Origin: JAXMHN01 sp964578605
GTDB lineage: Bacteria; Verrucomicrobiota; Verrucomicrobiia; Limisphaerales; SIBE01
Direction: 5' to 3'
Assembly (NCBI GenBank): GCA_964578605.1
Contig: CAZODO010000013.1
Coordinates: 1-64,000 of the forward strand
DNA length: 64,000 bases
Positions 1-12,076 of this stretch are shown piece by piece (position 1 is the first letter of the stretch; each line of letters begins with the position of its first letter). The position numbers were made by a program, and so were the translations under genes. The notes beneath the pieces were generated by a model, which had not been told where the DNA came from, did not search any database, and worked only from the letters and a program-made list of their open reading frames with translations.

Positions 1-1177
1 CGGCCACGTGAACGCGCTCGGCCTGGATTTGCTTGCCAAAGGCACCATGGCGGATTCGGACGCGCTGCTTTCGCCTTATTCCGTTCAAACGGCGCTGGCG
101 ATGACTTTTGCCGGGGCGGCAGGCGACACTCGAGCGCAGATGGCCAAGGCCCTCCATTACCCGGAAGACGAAGCCGGGCTGCACCAATCGTTTGCCGCGC
201 TCCGGTCTGCTCTCGAGGAGATCGCAACCGCCACGGCGGCCCGCGCCAAAGCGGCCGAAAGCGAGGGCCGACACGTCGATCCTGTTGTGCTGACCGTCGC
301 GAACCGGTTGTTCGGCCAGCACGGCTACGAGTTTCGCCAACCTTTCCTGGCGCTGACCAAGGAGACCTACAAAGCGCCGCTTGAGTTGCTCGACTTCATT
401 CGGAGCGCGCCGGCCGCAACCCGCCATATCAACGCCTGGGTCGAGGAGCAGACCCGCGACCGGATTCGCGATCTCATTCCTCCGGATGCCCTGGACCGGG
501 AGACGCGGCTCGTCCTGGTGAACGCCATTTACATGAAGGCGCCGTGGGCGGACCCGTTCTCCGAATCCGCCACGCGCCCGGCGCCCTTCGCCGTGCGCGG
601 GAGCGAACCGCACGAAGTGCCCATGATGACGCGCCGCGGCACTTTCGGCTATGGCCGCCGCGAGGGCTTTACCGCCGTGACGATTCCCTATTTGGGCGGA
701 GACCTCCAACTCCTCGTCCTCCTGCCTGACGATCGAGACGGGTTGGGCGACTTGGAAGCCAAGCTGACTCCCGACCTGCTTCGTTCCTGCGCGGACCCGG
801 GGCGCGGCAATATCATCCTGCACCTCCCCAAGTTCAAAATCGAGCCGCCCTTATTCCGGCTGGGGACGGTCCTGCGGTCGCTGGGGATGCGGTCCGCCTT
901 CAACGATCCACCGGGCAGCGCCAACTTCGATCGCATGGCCCCCCGCAAACCGAACGATTACCTGTTCATTTCCGAAGTGTTCCACAAGACCTTCCTGGAC
1001 CTCGACGAGAAGGGAACCGAAGCGGCCGCCGCCACGGCCGTGGCCATGATGAGGGCCACCAGCCTGCCGCCGCGGAACCCGCCTGAGGTGCGGGTGGATC
1101 ACCCGTTCTTCTTTGCCGTTCAGCATCAGCCAAGCGGCGCTTGCCTGTTCCTGGGGAGAGTCACCGATCCTCGCTAG
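1..1177 (+). CDS. Serpin family protease inhibitor (5' end outside window)
   Basis: Serine/cysteine protease inhibitor fold. The open frame runs in from the window edge. A GTG at base 8 could initiate, but the visible N-terminus (NALGLDLL...) already aligns with serpin helix A, so the true start and any signal peptide probably lie upstream. Diagnostic features are LSPYSVQTALAMTFAGAAG near the start, the NAIYMKAPWADPF strand, and a C-terminal HPFFFAV...GRVTDPR. The reactive-loop hinge reads EKGTEAAAATA, the small-residue pattern of inhibitory serpins. Counting 17 residues from the hinge Glu puts P1 near the R-A-T segment, but the loop is longer than in antitrypsin, so target specificity cannot be set. 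The gene converges with the unknown gene at 1217. Confidence 0.93.
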   Translation, partial: GHVNALGLDLLAKGTMADSDALLSPYSVQTALAMTFAGAAGDTRAQMAKALHYPEDEAGLHQSFAALRSALEEIATATAARAKAAESEGRHVDPVVLTVANRLFGQHGYEFRQPFLALTKETYKAPLELLDFIRSAPAATRHINAWVEEQTRDRIRDLIPPDALDRETRLVLVNAIYMKAPWADPFSESATRPAPFAVRGSEPHEVPMMTRRGTFGYGRREGFTAVTIPYLGGDLQLLVLLPDDRDGLGDLEAKLTPDLLRSCADPGRGNIILHLPKFKIEPPLFRLGTVLRSLGMRSAFNDPPGSANFDRMAPRKPNDYLFISEVFHKTFLDLDEKGTEAAAATAVAMMRATSLPPRNPPEVRVDHPFFFAVQHQPSGACLFLGRVTDPR

Positions 1178-1216
1178 CCAACACGGGGCTGGCCTGCCGG
1201 GGCGAACCGGCCTGCG

Positions 1217-1756
1217 CTACCGCCGGCGTTTTGCGGCAAGCCTTCCCAGCATCGCTTCGAGGGCCGCTTGCGGGAGCGGGAATCCCGGGAAGAGCTCGAA
1301 ATCCTCGCCATCCCAGTAATCGACCAGGATGCAGCGTTTGATCGCCTTCACGGGGATCGGCCCTGGATGACACACTTCCGTGTCCGGCAGCATTTGCGCG
1401 CGGTAAGGGGGTTCCATGTACTGCCCCAGATCGTCGAAGTTGAGCAGGCGTGTTCCGGGAGGGAACCGGCTTCGATCCAGATCCAGAAGGACCGTGACGG
1501 GTTTGTGGGCCGTCAGCAGGCCCATCCACAACCCCAACGCTCCGGGCCCGAAAAGCGGCTGCTTGCCGAGACCCAGGTCAAGCAGCGCCACCGCGTGAAT
1601 CAGGTGGCATACCCCGCGCGCACTGTAGGTGCACGGAAAGCGCCCTTCGTTCGGGCGGATCAAGCCGGTTCTGGCGATGCCCGCATACCCCTCCAGGCTC
1701 GTGATATGGAGCAGGCCGCCTTTGATCAACCGGAACAGTCTGCCATTCTCCTTCAT
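1217..1756 (-). CDS. Uncharacterised 179-aa protein with LLHITS/GLIRPNEG N-terminal motif
   Basis: I do not recognise a named family. The ATG at 1756 is preferred because upstream in-frame sequence is low-complexity Arg/Pro and overlaps glycerate kinase. The N-terminus reads GGLLHITSLEGYAGIARTG then LIRPNEG. This 'HITS...I...G.I' pattern resembles the opening strand of ADP-ribosyltransferase-like or RES/DarT-like folds, but the similarity is by eye only. The rest is mixed alpha/beta with a conserved-looking VDYWDGEDFELFPG near the C-terminus. There is no signal peptide or membrane segment. It starts 13 bp after the glycerate kinase stop, so the two are probably co-transcribed. Confidence 0.6.
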   Translation of the reverse strand: MKENGRLFRLIKGGLLHITSLEGYAGIARTGLIRPNEGRFPCTYSARGVCHLIHAVALLDLGLGKQPLFGPGALGLWMGLLTAHKPVTVLLDLDRSRFPPGTRLLNFDDLGQYMEPPYRAQMLPDTEVCHPGPIPVKAIKRCILVDYWDGEDFELFPGFPLPQAALEAMLGRLAAKRRR

Positions 1757-1769
1757 GTCTGCTGGGGGG

Positions 1770-2885
1770 TTAACGCCGCGCCCGGGCCGCCTTCGCCGCC
1801 AAGGCCGCCAGCCACCGGTGCGGCTCGCGCAGGGCTTCCTCGGCCGACGTGAGGGACGGTGCGATTCCATGCAGCTCAGCAAACGGCTCAGCCGCTTGTT
1901 CCGCCGACGCCACCGCCACGCTCCCGGCCAGCCCGATGCAGGGCACACCGAATTGGCGGCTCAACCGGGCCACCTCGCCCACGCCCTTGCCCATCATCGT
2001 CGAAGGATCAATCGCGCCTTCCCCCGTGATCACCAGGTCGGAGTTCCTGATCCGCTCTTCAAGCCGCGCGCAGCGAGAGAACAAGCCAAATCCCGATTCG
2101 AGGCGGGCCCTGAGAAAGCACAGCAGCCCAAACCCCAGGCCGCCGGCGGCCCCGCTGCCCGGCTGGGCATCCGCCTCGGTGCCGAACGATTCCCGGGCCA
2201 CCTCCGCCAACCGGCCCAGGCAGGCCTCAGCCCGCGCGAAATCCTCCGGCCGGACGCCTTTCTGCGGACCATAAATCCGGGTGGCGCCCGACGGGCCCAG
2301 CAGGACATTCTGGACGTCCACGGCCACCCCGAGCTCCGGGAGCGCCAAACGGGAGGCAGGAGGTTCAATCCGGACCAGATCGTCGAGGCGGGTCCAGCGG
2401 TCCATCGCCTCTCCCCGCCGGTCAACAAAGCGCCATCCAAGCGCTCGCGCCAAGCCGAACCCGCCGTCGTTGGTCGCGCTGCCTCCGATCCCCATCAAAC
2501 AGCGCGCACTGCCCGCCTCCACCGCGGCATGAAGCATCGCGCCGAGTCCGGACGTGTCCAGGTCGAACGGGTGAAAGACCTTCGGCGGCAGCAACGCCAG
2601 CCCGATTACCCGAGCCGATTCCATCAAGGCCGTGCGTGTCGCCGCGTCCCACCACCATGGCGCCGCGCAGGCACGATGCGCGGCATCCACGGTTTGGCAG
2701 ACGCGCCTCTCCGCCCGCATCAGCGCGGCCAGCACCTCGCCAAACCCGTCCCCCCCGTCGCTCATGGGCAACAGGTCCATGACGTCTCCGGGACGCGCCT
2801 CGTGCCAGCCCTGCGCGATGGCGTCCGCGGCCGCCGAGGCCGTCAGAGTGCCTTTGAACTTGTCCGGAACGATCAGGATGCGCAT
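1770..2885 (-). CDS. glxK: Glycerate kinase (GlxK/GarK family)
   Basis: Phosphorylates D-glycerate, linking glyoxylate or serine-type metabolism to glycolysis; cytoplasmic. The protein is 371 aa, close to the family's usual 370-380. It opens with RILIVPDKFKGTLTA followed by LLPMSDGGDGFGE, both signatures of the family. Further hallmarks are GIGGSATNDGGFG and a C-terminal VITGEGAIDPSTMMGKG. The ATG at 2885 was chosen because the kinase core starts there; a second ATG two codons upstream is equally possible. The upstream DNA holds an AT-rich repeat array at 3017-3115. The unknown 1217 gene follows in the same direction. Whether the product is 2- or 3-phosphoglycerate cannot be read from the sequence. 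Confidence 0.93.
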   Translation of the reverse strand: MRILIVPDKFKGTLTASAAADAIAQGWHEARPGDVMDLLPMSDGGDGFGEVLAALMRAERRVCQTVDAAHRACAAPWWWDAATRTALMESARVIGLALLPPKVFHPFDLDTSGLGAMLHAAVEAGSARCLMGIGGSATNDGGFGLARALGWRFVDRRGEAMDRWTRLDDLVRIEPPASRLALPELGVAVDVQNVLLGPSGATRIYGPQKGVRPEDFARAEACLGRLAEVARESFGTEADAQPGSGAAGGLGFGLLCFLRARLESGFGLFSRCARLEERIRNSDLVITGEGAIDPSTMMGKGVGEVARLSRQFGVPCIGLAGSVAVASAEQAAEPFAELHGIAPSLTSAEEALREPHRWLAALAAKAARARR

Positions 2886-3016
2886 CGGCATCTCCGGGTA
2901 TAGGCCGAAGCTTCCGCCCGGGGCAATGGGAAACTCCCTGTCATTCTTTTTGTTCGGACCGCCGGGCCGGCCGTTGGGAACGGGAATTGCCGATCCGATG
3001 CGGGGGGATTGGCTAC

Positions 3017-3115
3017 GGATATAACACGTATATAACACGTATTTAACAGGTATTTGACTCGATTCGCCAACGTGTTATATGCCTGTTATATTCGGGTTGA
3101 AACCGTGTTATTTAC
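3017..3115. repeat. 11-bp-period AT-rich array with inverted second half (island 1)
   Basis: Four 11-bp units run from 3021 to 3064 (ATAACACGTAT twice, TTAACAGGTAT, then a decayed unit). From 3068 to 3111 the same unit recurs in inverted orientation (ATGCCTGTTAT and relatives). The island lies between the divergent glycerate kinase and metH regions. Its first 40 bases match island 4 at 34980 with about two differences, so these are two copies of one dispersed element. AT-rich compared with its surroundings. Confidence 0.8.
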
Positions 3116-3248
3116 GGCGGCAATGGCGCTTCGGACGGCTTTGCCCAGAGCCCGACCGCCCACCCGAGACCAGGCCGCCCCGCCGAAGCCTCCGGCCCCG
3201 GGCAAATCAAGCTTTCACAATCCCCTTCCTTCCGGTCTGCCCGTCCCA

Positions 3249-3506
3249 ATGATTCTTTGCATCGGCACCACGCCCGCCGCGCAGCGGGTCATGATCTTCC
3301 ACAGGGTCAACGTCGATCACGTGAACCGGGCGGCGCTCACCCTGGATGGTGCGGCGGGAAAATCGATCAACGTCGCCAAAGTCCTGCACGCGCTCGGCGG
3401 CCCGGTGACCGCGGTTGGCTTCTTGGGAGGTCCGGACGATGGACGAAGCAGAACCATAACCGAAGCCACTCCGAACGCATCTTCGCATCAGGATATATTG
3501 ATTTGA
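3249..3506 (+). pseudogene. N-terminal remnant of PfkB-family sugar-phosphate kinase
   Basis: The frame from the ATG at 3249 encodes 85 residues, and only about the first 66 are kinase-like. MILCIGTTPAAQRVMIF, AALTLDGAAGKSINVAKVL and VTAVGFLGG match the N-terminal third of 1-phosphofructokinase / tagatose-6-phosphate-type PfkB kinases (family length about 310). Similarity stops after GGPDDGR, and the C-terminal ATP site with the GAGD motif is absent. The DNA from about 3450 to metH shows no kinase continuation in any frame by eye. It is probably a deletion remnant upstream of metH. Confidence 0.75.
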
Positions 3507-3637
3507 CAAGCGTTCCCTTCTTGTGCCATCCTTTCGGTGGTTGGATTGGGAGCGCCCATTCGGTTCCCTGCAGATTCGCTCGGTCCGGATTCCGTCCCCA
3601 ACCGCCTTTTTCGATAGAAAGAGAAACTCAGTCCGCC

Positions 3638-7537
<3,900 letters not shown>

Positions 7538-7551
7538 GAGGCAAGGGACGG

Positions 7552-7574
7552 GATGCTGACCATGTGTCAGCATC
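7552..7574. terminator. Hairpin between convergent metH and DUF1501 gene
   Basis: A perfect 9-bp inverted repeat (GATGCTGAC, 5-nt loop, GTCAGCATC) begins 15 bp after the metH stop. It has no T-tract, so it is a possible transcript end or RNA-stability hairpin and not a classic intrinsic terminator. Confidence 0.45.
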
Positions 7575-7673
7575 GTCGTAACTGACGGCACAGGAATAGC
7601 GTGCTTCCACAGAAGAGGGCCGCGTCTCCGCTTCCTTGGCACGGGATCAGCCCATTCCGGCAGAGCGGCGGTG

Positions 7674-9164
7674 CTAGGCGAGGAGGTCCAGGATTGGTTT
7701 GCCCAGGCCGTCCCGGGTGACATAAAACGGGCGCTGCTCCACTTCGTAGGCGAGCTTGGGCGAGATGCCCATGGCATGGAACAGCGTGGCGTGCAGGTCT
7801 TCGATCACGACGCGTTTCTCGAGCGTCTTGCAGGGGCGCTCGTCCGCGGTGATGCCGTGCAGGCGGCCTTTCTTGACGCCTCCGCCCATCAGCAAGACGC
7901 AGCCGGCGTCGGTGAAATGCCGGTGCATGCCGTAATGCTTCTCCGACTCGATGCTGTCCGGCACCTCGACCTGGTCTTTGACGGTTTTGTCCGGCTTGCC
8001 TTCGATAAGGGCGTCGCGGCTGAACTCGCTCGCGAGGACGATCAGGGTGCGGTTCAGCAGGCCGCGCTTTTCAAGGTCGAGGATCAACTGTGAGACCGCT
8101 CCGTCAATCTGCGCCTTCATGTCCACCAGCCGGGTGTGGCCGTTCTCGTGGGTATCCCAGTTCAAAAACGGGATGTACTCGGTGGTCACCTCGATATAGC
8201 GGGCGCCGACTTCGGCCAGGCGGCGGGCCAGCAAACACCCGAGGCCGAAGCGTCCCAGGCTCTGCTTCTCGTACTCGCCATCGCGGGTGAAGGCCGATGG
8301 CGACACCACCTTTGCGGGATCGATGCCGGGGGGCAGATATTTGGCCACGTTCTCCCGTGGCTCGAGGCTGAGGTCGAAAGCCTTGGCGGCTGGCGAACTT
8401 AAGAGGCGATGCGCATTGTCCAGGGACCGGAGCAGGGATTCCTTCTGGTAATCGCTGCCGAACTCGCCGATGGGAGTGCGGCTAAGAAGCTTCTTGTAGA
8501 ACCGGTGCCGATCCTCGAAGCGCGACGGGCTCATCCCGCCTGGCGGACGGACGGCATCCGCCGCCTGGTCCGGGTAGGGGATGTTGAACGGACCGTACTC
8601 GCTTCCGAGAAAACCAGCCGTGGTGAACGCTTTTAACTCCTCGCCTTCGCCAACATCGAAACGCTGGCCGATATTGATGAACGCGGGCAGGGCGGGATTG
8701 AGTGGCCCCAGCGTGCGGGCGATCACGGCACCAAGATGGGGCGCGGCCACGGTCTGCGGCGGCGCGTATCCGGTGTGCCACTGGAATTGGTGCCGCGAGT
8801 GCAGGATAAACCCGAGATCCCCCGCCGTGTAACTGCGAATCAAGGTGCCGCGATCCATCACTGCCGCGAGCTTCTCCAGGCCCTGCGAGAACTTGATCGT
8901 GTCCACCGCAGTGTCGATGGCGGGGAAGGTGCTAAGCATATCTTGCGGCTTCATTCCCTTTTCGAAGGGGACGTACCGCTTCGGGTCAAAGGTCTCAGTG
9001 TGCGCCATGCCACCGCCCATCCAGAGGACGATCAAGGTATCGGCGCTCGCCTTGATCGCGGCTTCCTTCGAGGCGCGGAGGGCGCGCGGATATCCAGCCG
9101 CGAGCGCGGCGAGCGTCGCTGCACTCGCAGTTTTGATGAAATCCCGGCGAGAACTGTGTCTCAT
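7674..9164 (-). CDS. Tat-exported DUF1501 protein
   Basis: The 496-aa protein starts at the ATG at 9164, which places the twin-arginine signal SRRDFIKTASAATLAALAAG at the N-terminus. The body (DTLIVLWMGGGMAHTETFDPK, LASEFSRDALIEGK, LLMGGGVKKGRLHG) is the DUF1501 family, related to the alkaline-phosphatase/sulfatase superfamily and abundant in Planctomycetes and Verrucomicrobia. Biochemical function is unproven. It lies 44 bp downstream of the PSCyt1/DUF1549/DUF1553 gene in the same direction, the standard two-gene pairing for this family. The pair is thought to act outside the cytoplasmic membrane on polymers or their breakdown products. Confidence 0.93.
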   Translation of the reverse strand: MRHSSRRDFIKTASAATLAALAAGYPRALRASKEAAIKASADTLIVLWMGGGMAHTETFDPKRYVPFEKGMKPQDMLSTFPAIDTAVDTIKFSQGLEKLAAVMDRGTLIRSYTAGDLGFILHSRHQFQWHTGYAPPQTVAAPHLGAVIARTLGPLNPALPAFINIGQRFDVGEGEELKAFTTAGFLGSEYGPFNIPYPDQAADAVRPPGGMSPSRFEDRHRFYKKLLSRTPIGEFGSDYQKESLLRSLDNAHRLLSSPAAKAFDLSLEPRENVAKYLPPGIDPAKVVSPSAFTRDGEYEKQSLGRFGLGCLLARRLAEVGARYIEVTTEYIPFLNWDTHENGHTRLVDMKAQIDGAVSQLILDLEKRGLLNRTLIVLASEFSRDALIEGKPDKTVKDQVEVPDSIESEKHYGMHRHFTDAGCVLLMGGGVKKGRLHGITADERPCKTLEKRVVIEDLHATLFHAMGISPKLAYEVEQRPFYVTRDGLGKPILDLLA

Positions 9165-9208
9165 AGCTTTTCTCAGCCTGCTCTCAATTCGCTTGCCCTG
9201 CGCGGTCC

Positions 9209-11716
9209 TCAATAGATCAGCTGAAACTCCGGCAGCATGGCCACCGTCCACAGGAGGTCTTCGAGTCCCTCCTGGCGCGCTGGCGCGCCAACCAACGCTT
9301 CGGCAAGGTCTCGTTCGTCCCCGGCTGGCGGCCGGGCCAAAGCCCGTTCGAACACGGTATCGATCAAGTCCCGCTTCGGAGCCTCGCGCAACTCGGCCAG
9401 CAACTTCTCCGATCCGCGTTTCAGGTGGTCTGCCAGCGTCTTGCCATTGGTCAACTCAAGCGCCTGCAGCGTTGTCGCCGCGGACGCCCGCGAGGTGATG
9501 ACTTGCTCGCGGTTTGGCCGCCCGAGGGCCGCCATGAGTGGATCCGCGGCTGCCAGGGACGCCCGGACGTGGCCGACGAGTGAGGCGGAGGAGAGGGCTT
9601 GAGCCAGCTTTCGCTCGAGCTTCCAAGGTTCCATGCCGGCCGTGGCCAACTCAACCGCCGATTCCCAGTCATCATCGGCAAAGCCCGGCTTCTTCCAGCC
9701 GTCCGTCTCGTCCTTTGACCAGCGCCACGAACGGTTGCTGCCAAAATCCGAGACTTGGCCGGCGCCCTCCCGAATCCGGGCGTAGACGATCAGGCCGGCT
9801 GGATTGGCCTGCTCCAGTTCGTCGCTCTCGGGGTGGGCGGGGCGGTTGACCGCCCTGACCGCAACAACGTTCTCTCCTGGCTTCAAATGCGGCATGAGAT
9901 CAACAACTGCGGGCTTGGTGTGGTCCTGGCCCGAGGCGGCTTCCTTGCCGTTCACGAACAATTGGAACCGATTGTCGCAGGCTATAACCAGGCTGGCTTG
10001 CGCCGGCTTCGCTGCAAGGAGAAGCACCTTGCGGAAATAGACCGTGCCGGGTGGCGCTTTTTCTTCCGCTCCGGGTTGGCTCCAGATCCAATAAAGGCTC
10101 GCGGGGTTTTCGACTTCGGCAAGCGCACTCCGGTTTCGCCCCGCCGAGAAATCCGCCTGGGTGCTGGCGGGAACGTCGTGCCACACCCCGGTGATGGTGG
10201 AGATCGCATCGTCGAATTGCTCGGCTGAGAGCCGGCGCACGAGCGGGCCGCGGAAGGTATAATCCTTCGCGATGCCTTCGGTCGCGGGCACGCTGGCCAA
10301 TTGGTAAGCGTCGGAGGTGAGGATGCGTTCGATGGTCTTGCGGAGGTTGTATTCGTTCGCCACGAGATCCGCTGCGAGCCAATCCAACAGCTCTGGGTGC
10401 CACGCCGGCTGTTCCATGTCGTCGAGCGGCTCCACGAGCCCCCGGCCCAGGAACCGCGCCCAGAGCCGGTTCACGATGGTGCGGGAAAGGCGCCCGTTTT
10501 GCTTCTGCGTGATGAGGCCGGCAAGCTGCCTCAGGCGGTCGGGTTTCGAGGCGCTTGGGTCGATGTTCCCCAATTCCGTGTAAAGGAACTTCATGGCCGC
10601 GATTTTTCCTGTCGGCTTGTCACAATGGACCATTTCGAGTTTGCCGCCGGCATAGATGCTGGCCAGTCCGTAAGCGTCGGCGAGCGTCCAGTCGTTGATG
10701 AAGCTGTCATGGCAAGAGGCGCATTTCAGGTTTACGCCCATGAACACCTGCGAGATGTTCTGGGCCGCCTGCATCTCGGGCGTCTGGCTTGCGTTCACCA
10801 CGCCGCGCCAGACGATCCCTTTGACGAAACCCTCCGATTGCGGGGTGGGATTGACCAACTCGGCGACAAACCGGTTGAAGGGCATGTTGCCGGCCAAAGC
10901 GGCATAGAGCCACCCGGTGATCTGCTTCCGGCCGTCATCGATGTAGCCGGTGCCTTGGTAATCGTTTCGGAGCAGATCATTCCAGAAGGTCAGCCAATGC
11001 TGGGCGTAGGCTTCGTTGTTCGCCAGCAGGTTCCGCACAAGCCGCTCCCGCTTGTCCGGCCGGTCGTCCGTGATGAACCTCTCCAATTCAGCCGGCGTCG
11101 GCAGCAGGCCAATGCTATCGAGATACACCCGGCGCGCGAAAACGCGGTCGCTGACTTTCGGTCCCGGCTCGACGCTTCGAGCGCGGAAGTAAGGCTCGAG
11201 CAGCGTGTCGATCCCGTTCACCAGCCCCCTTGCAGCTGGCCCAACCGGCAGGCGCGGCTCGGGCGGTTTCAGGTTGATTGGGGCCGCCTTGGCGAAACTG
11301 ACGCTTTCGTCCCAGGCCGCCCCCTGCTCAATCCAGGCGCGCAACAAACCTACCTCGTCTGCCGTCAGCTTGGTGCCCTTCTGCGGCATGACATTGTCGG
11401 GGTCCAGTCCGGAAACCAGTTCGATCAAGTAGCTCTCCGCGCTCTGGCCTATGACGACGGCGGGGCCGGAATCGCCGCCTTGAAGCATTGTCTCGCGCGA
11501 ATTCAGCGCAAAGCCGCCTTTGTTCTTGCCGCGGCCATGGCAATTGATGCAGCGGGCTTCGAAGACGGGCTTGATATCCTTGGCGAAGTCAACCTGGCGT
11601 GCTGCTGGTCGAGGCAGCTTTTCCAACTGCTCTGGCGTCAGTGCAGCATATCCGGACCAAAGTGGCCCGGCGACAACAATACACCCACCCACCCAAACGG
11701 ACAGCCTACGGTTCAT
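9209..11716 (-). CDS. PSCyt1 / DUF1549 / DUF1553 secreted cytochrome-like protein
   Basis: An 835-aa protein with an N-terminal hydrophobic signal (residues 5-25). A planctomycete-type cytochrome c motif follows, C56-I-N-C59-H60, in FEARCINCHG. DUF1549 (about 165-375) contains a second CxxCH (KCASCHDSF). DUF1553 occupies the C-terminal half. A beta-galactosidase-type jelly-roll segment (about 545-690, with FQLFVNGKEAASG) appears inserted inside the DUF1553 region. It is paired with the DUF1501 gene downstream. The family is exported and its role is unknown; the heme motif suggests electron transfer coupled to the partner protein. Confidence 0.93.
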   Translation of the reverse strand: MNRRLSVWVGGCIVVAGPLWSGYAALTPEQLEKLPRPAARQVDFAKDIKPVFEARCINCHGRGKNKGGFALNSRETMLQGGDSGPAVVIGQSAESYLIELVSGLDPDNVMPQKGTKLTADEVGLLRAWIEQGAAWDESVSFAKAAPINLKPPEPRLPVGPAARGLVNGIDTLLEPYFRARSVEPGPKVSDRVFARRVYLDSIGLLPTPAELERFITDDRPDKRERLVRNLLANNEAYAQHWLTFWNDLLRNDYQGTGYIDDGRKQITGWLYAALAGNMPFNRFVAELVNPTPQSEGFVKGIVWRGVVNASQTPEMQAAQNISQVFMGVNLKCASCHDSFINDWTLADAYGLASIYAGGKLEMVHCDKPTGKIAAMKFLYTELGNIDPSASKPDRLRQLAGLITQKQNGRLSRTIVNRLWARFLGRGLVEPLDDMEQPAWHPELLDWLAADLVANEYNLRKTIERILTSDAYQLASVPATEGIAKDYTFRGPLVRRLSAEQFDDAISTITGVWHDVPASTQADFSAGRNRSALAEVENPASLYWIWSQPGAEEKAPPGTVYFRKVLLLAAKPAQASLVIACDNRFQLFVNGKEAASGQDHTKPAVVDLMPHLKPGENVVAVRAVNRPAHPESDELEQANPAGLIVYARIREGAGQVSDFGSNRSWRWSKDETDGWKKPGFADDDWESAVELATAGMEPWKLERKLAQALSSASLVGHVRASLAAADPLMAALGRPNREQVITSRASAATTLQALELTNGKTLADHLKRGSEKLLAELREAPKRDLIDTVFERALARPPAGDERDLAEALVGAPARQEGLEDLLWTVAMLPEFQLIY

Positions 11717-11926
11717 CAGCCGAAAAGTAGCCCTTAAAGAGAAAAAATACAGAGCAAACCATCGACCGTGAACGACGGTGGAACGGGGGGCCGCTCACGC
11801 TTATCGGTGGCGAGTAAGCGTTAGCGCAAGCGCAAGCGTGAAACGCAGCCGACGGGGATGGGAACAATTTGTTCTCATTCAGTCAAGATGTTGAGCGCCA
11901 AAAGCTTAACCCCACTGATGACTTTT

Positions 11927-11949
11927 AGTCACCAGACTGTGCGACATTT
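11927..11949. repeat. Dispersed 23-bp repeat, copy 1
   Basis: Begins AGTCACCAGACTGTGCGAC and matches 58331-58353 at 22 of 23 bases. Similarity continues weakly into the following GGCCG sequence. Confidence 0.65.
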
Positions 11950-12025
11950 GGCCGTCCGATCGGCGCTTTCTATGGCGAGGCTTACTGGATCTTACCAGGG
12001 CGGATAACGTGAGTTGCACCCGAAC

Positions 12026-12049
12026 GCCGGCGTCCATCGGGACGCCGGC
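12026..12049 (-). terminator. GC hairpin downstream of Gfo/Idh/MocA gene
   Basis: A perfect 10-bp stem (GCCGGCGTCC / GGACGCCGGC) with a 4-nt loop lies 28 bp past the stop of the minus-strand oxidoreductase. No U-tract follows, so termination is plausible but not proven. Confidence 0.45.
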
Positions 12050-12076
12050 CGCTGAAGAGCCATCTGCCGCAATCGG

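Larger units (their letters stand above)
11717..12076. other. 360-bp intergenic region between two minus-strand operons
   Basis: No convincing gene. It holds short AGCG-rich direct repeats (11810-11850), one copy of a dispersed AGTCACCA... repeat (11927-11949) and a strong GC hairpin at 12026-12049. The promoter for the DUF1549 gene to the left probably lies here, but no clear -35/-10 boxes can be called. Confidence 0.6.

Noticed and set aside
3021..3115. Replication-origin iterons
   Set aside because: Similar arrays occur at six scattered sites and no dnaA or rep gene or DnaA-box cluster is present.
3110..3637. Cobalamin or SAM riboswitch before metH
   Set aside because: No B12-box or SAM-riboswitch core could be matched; a TTGACA at 3503 lacks a convincing -10 partner.
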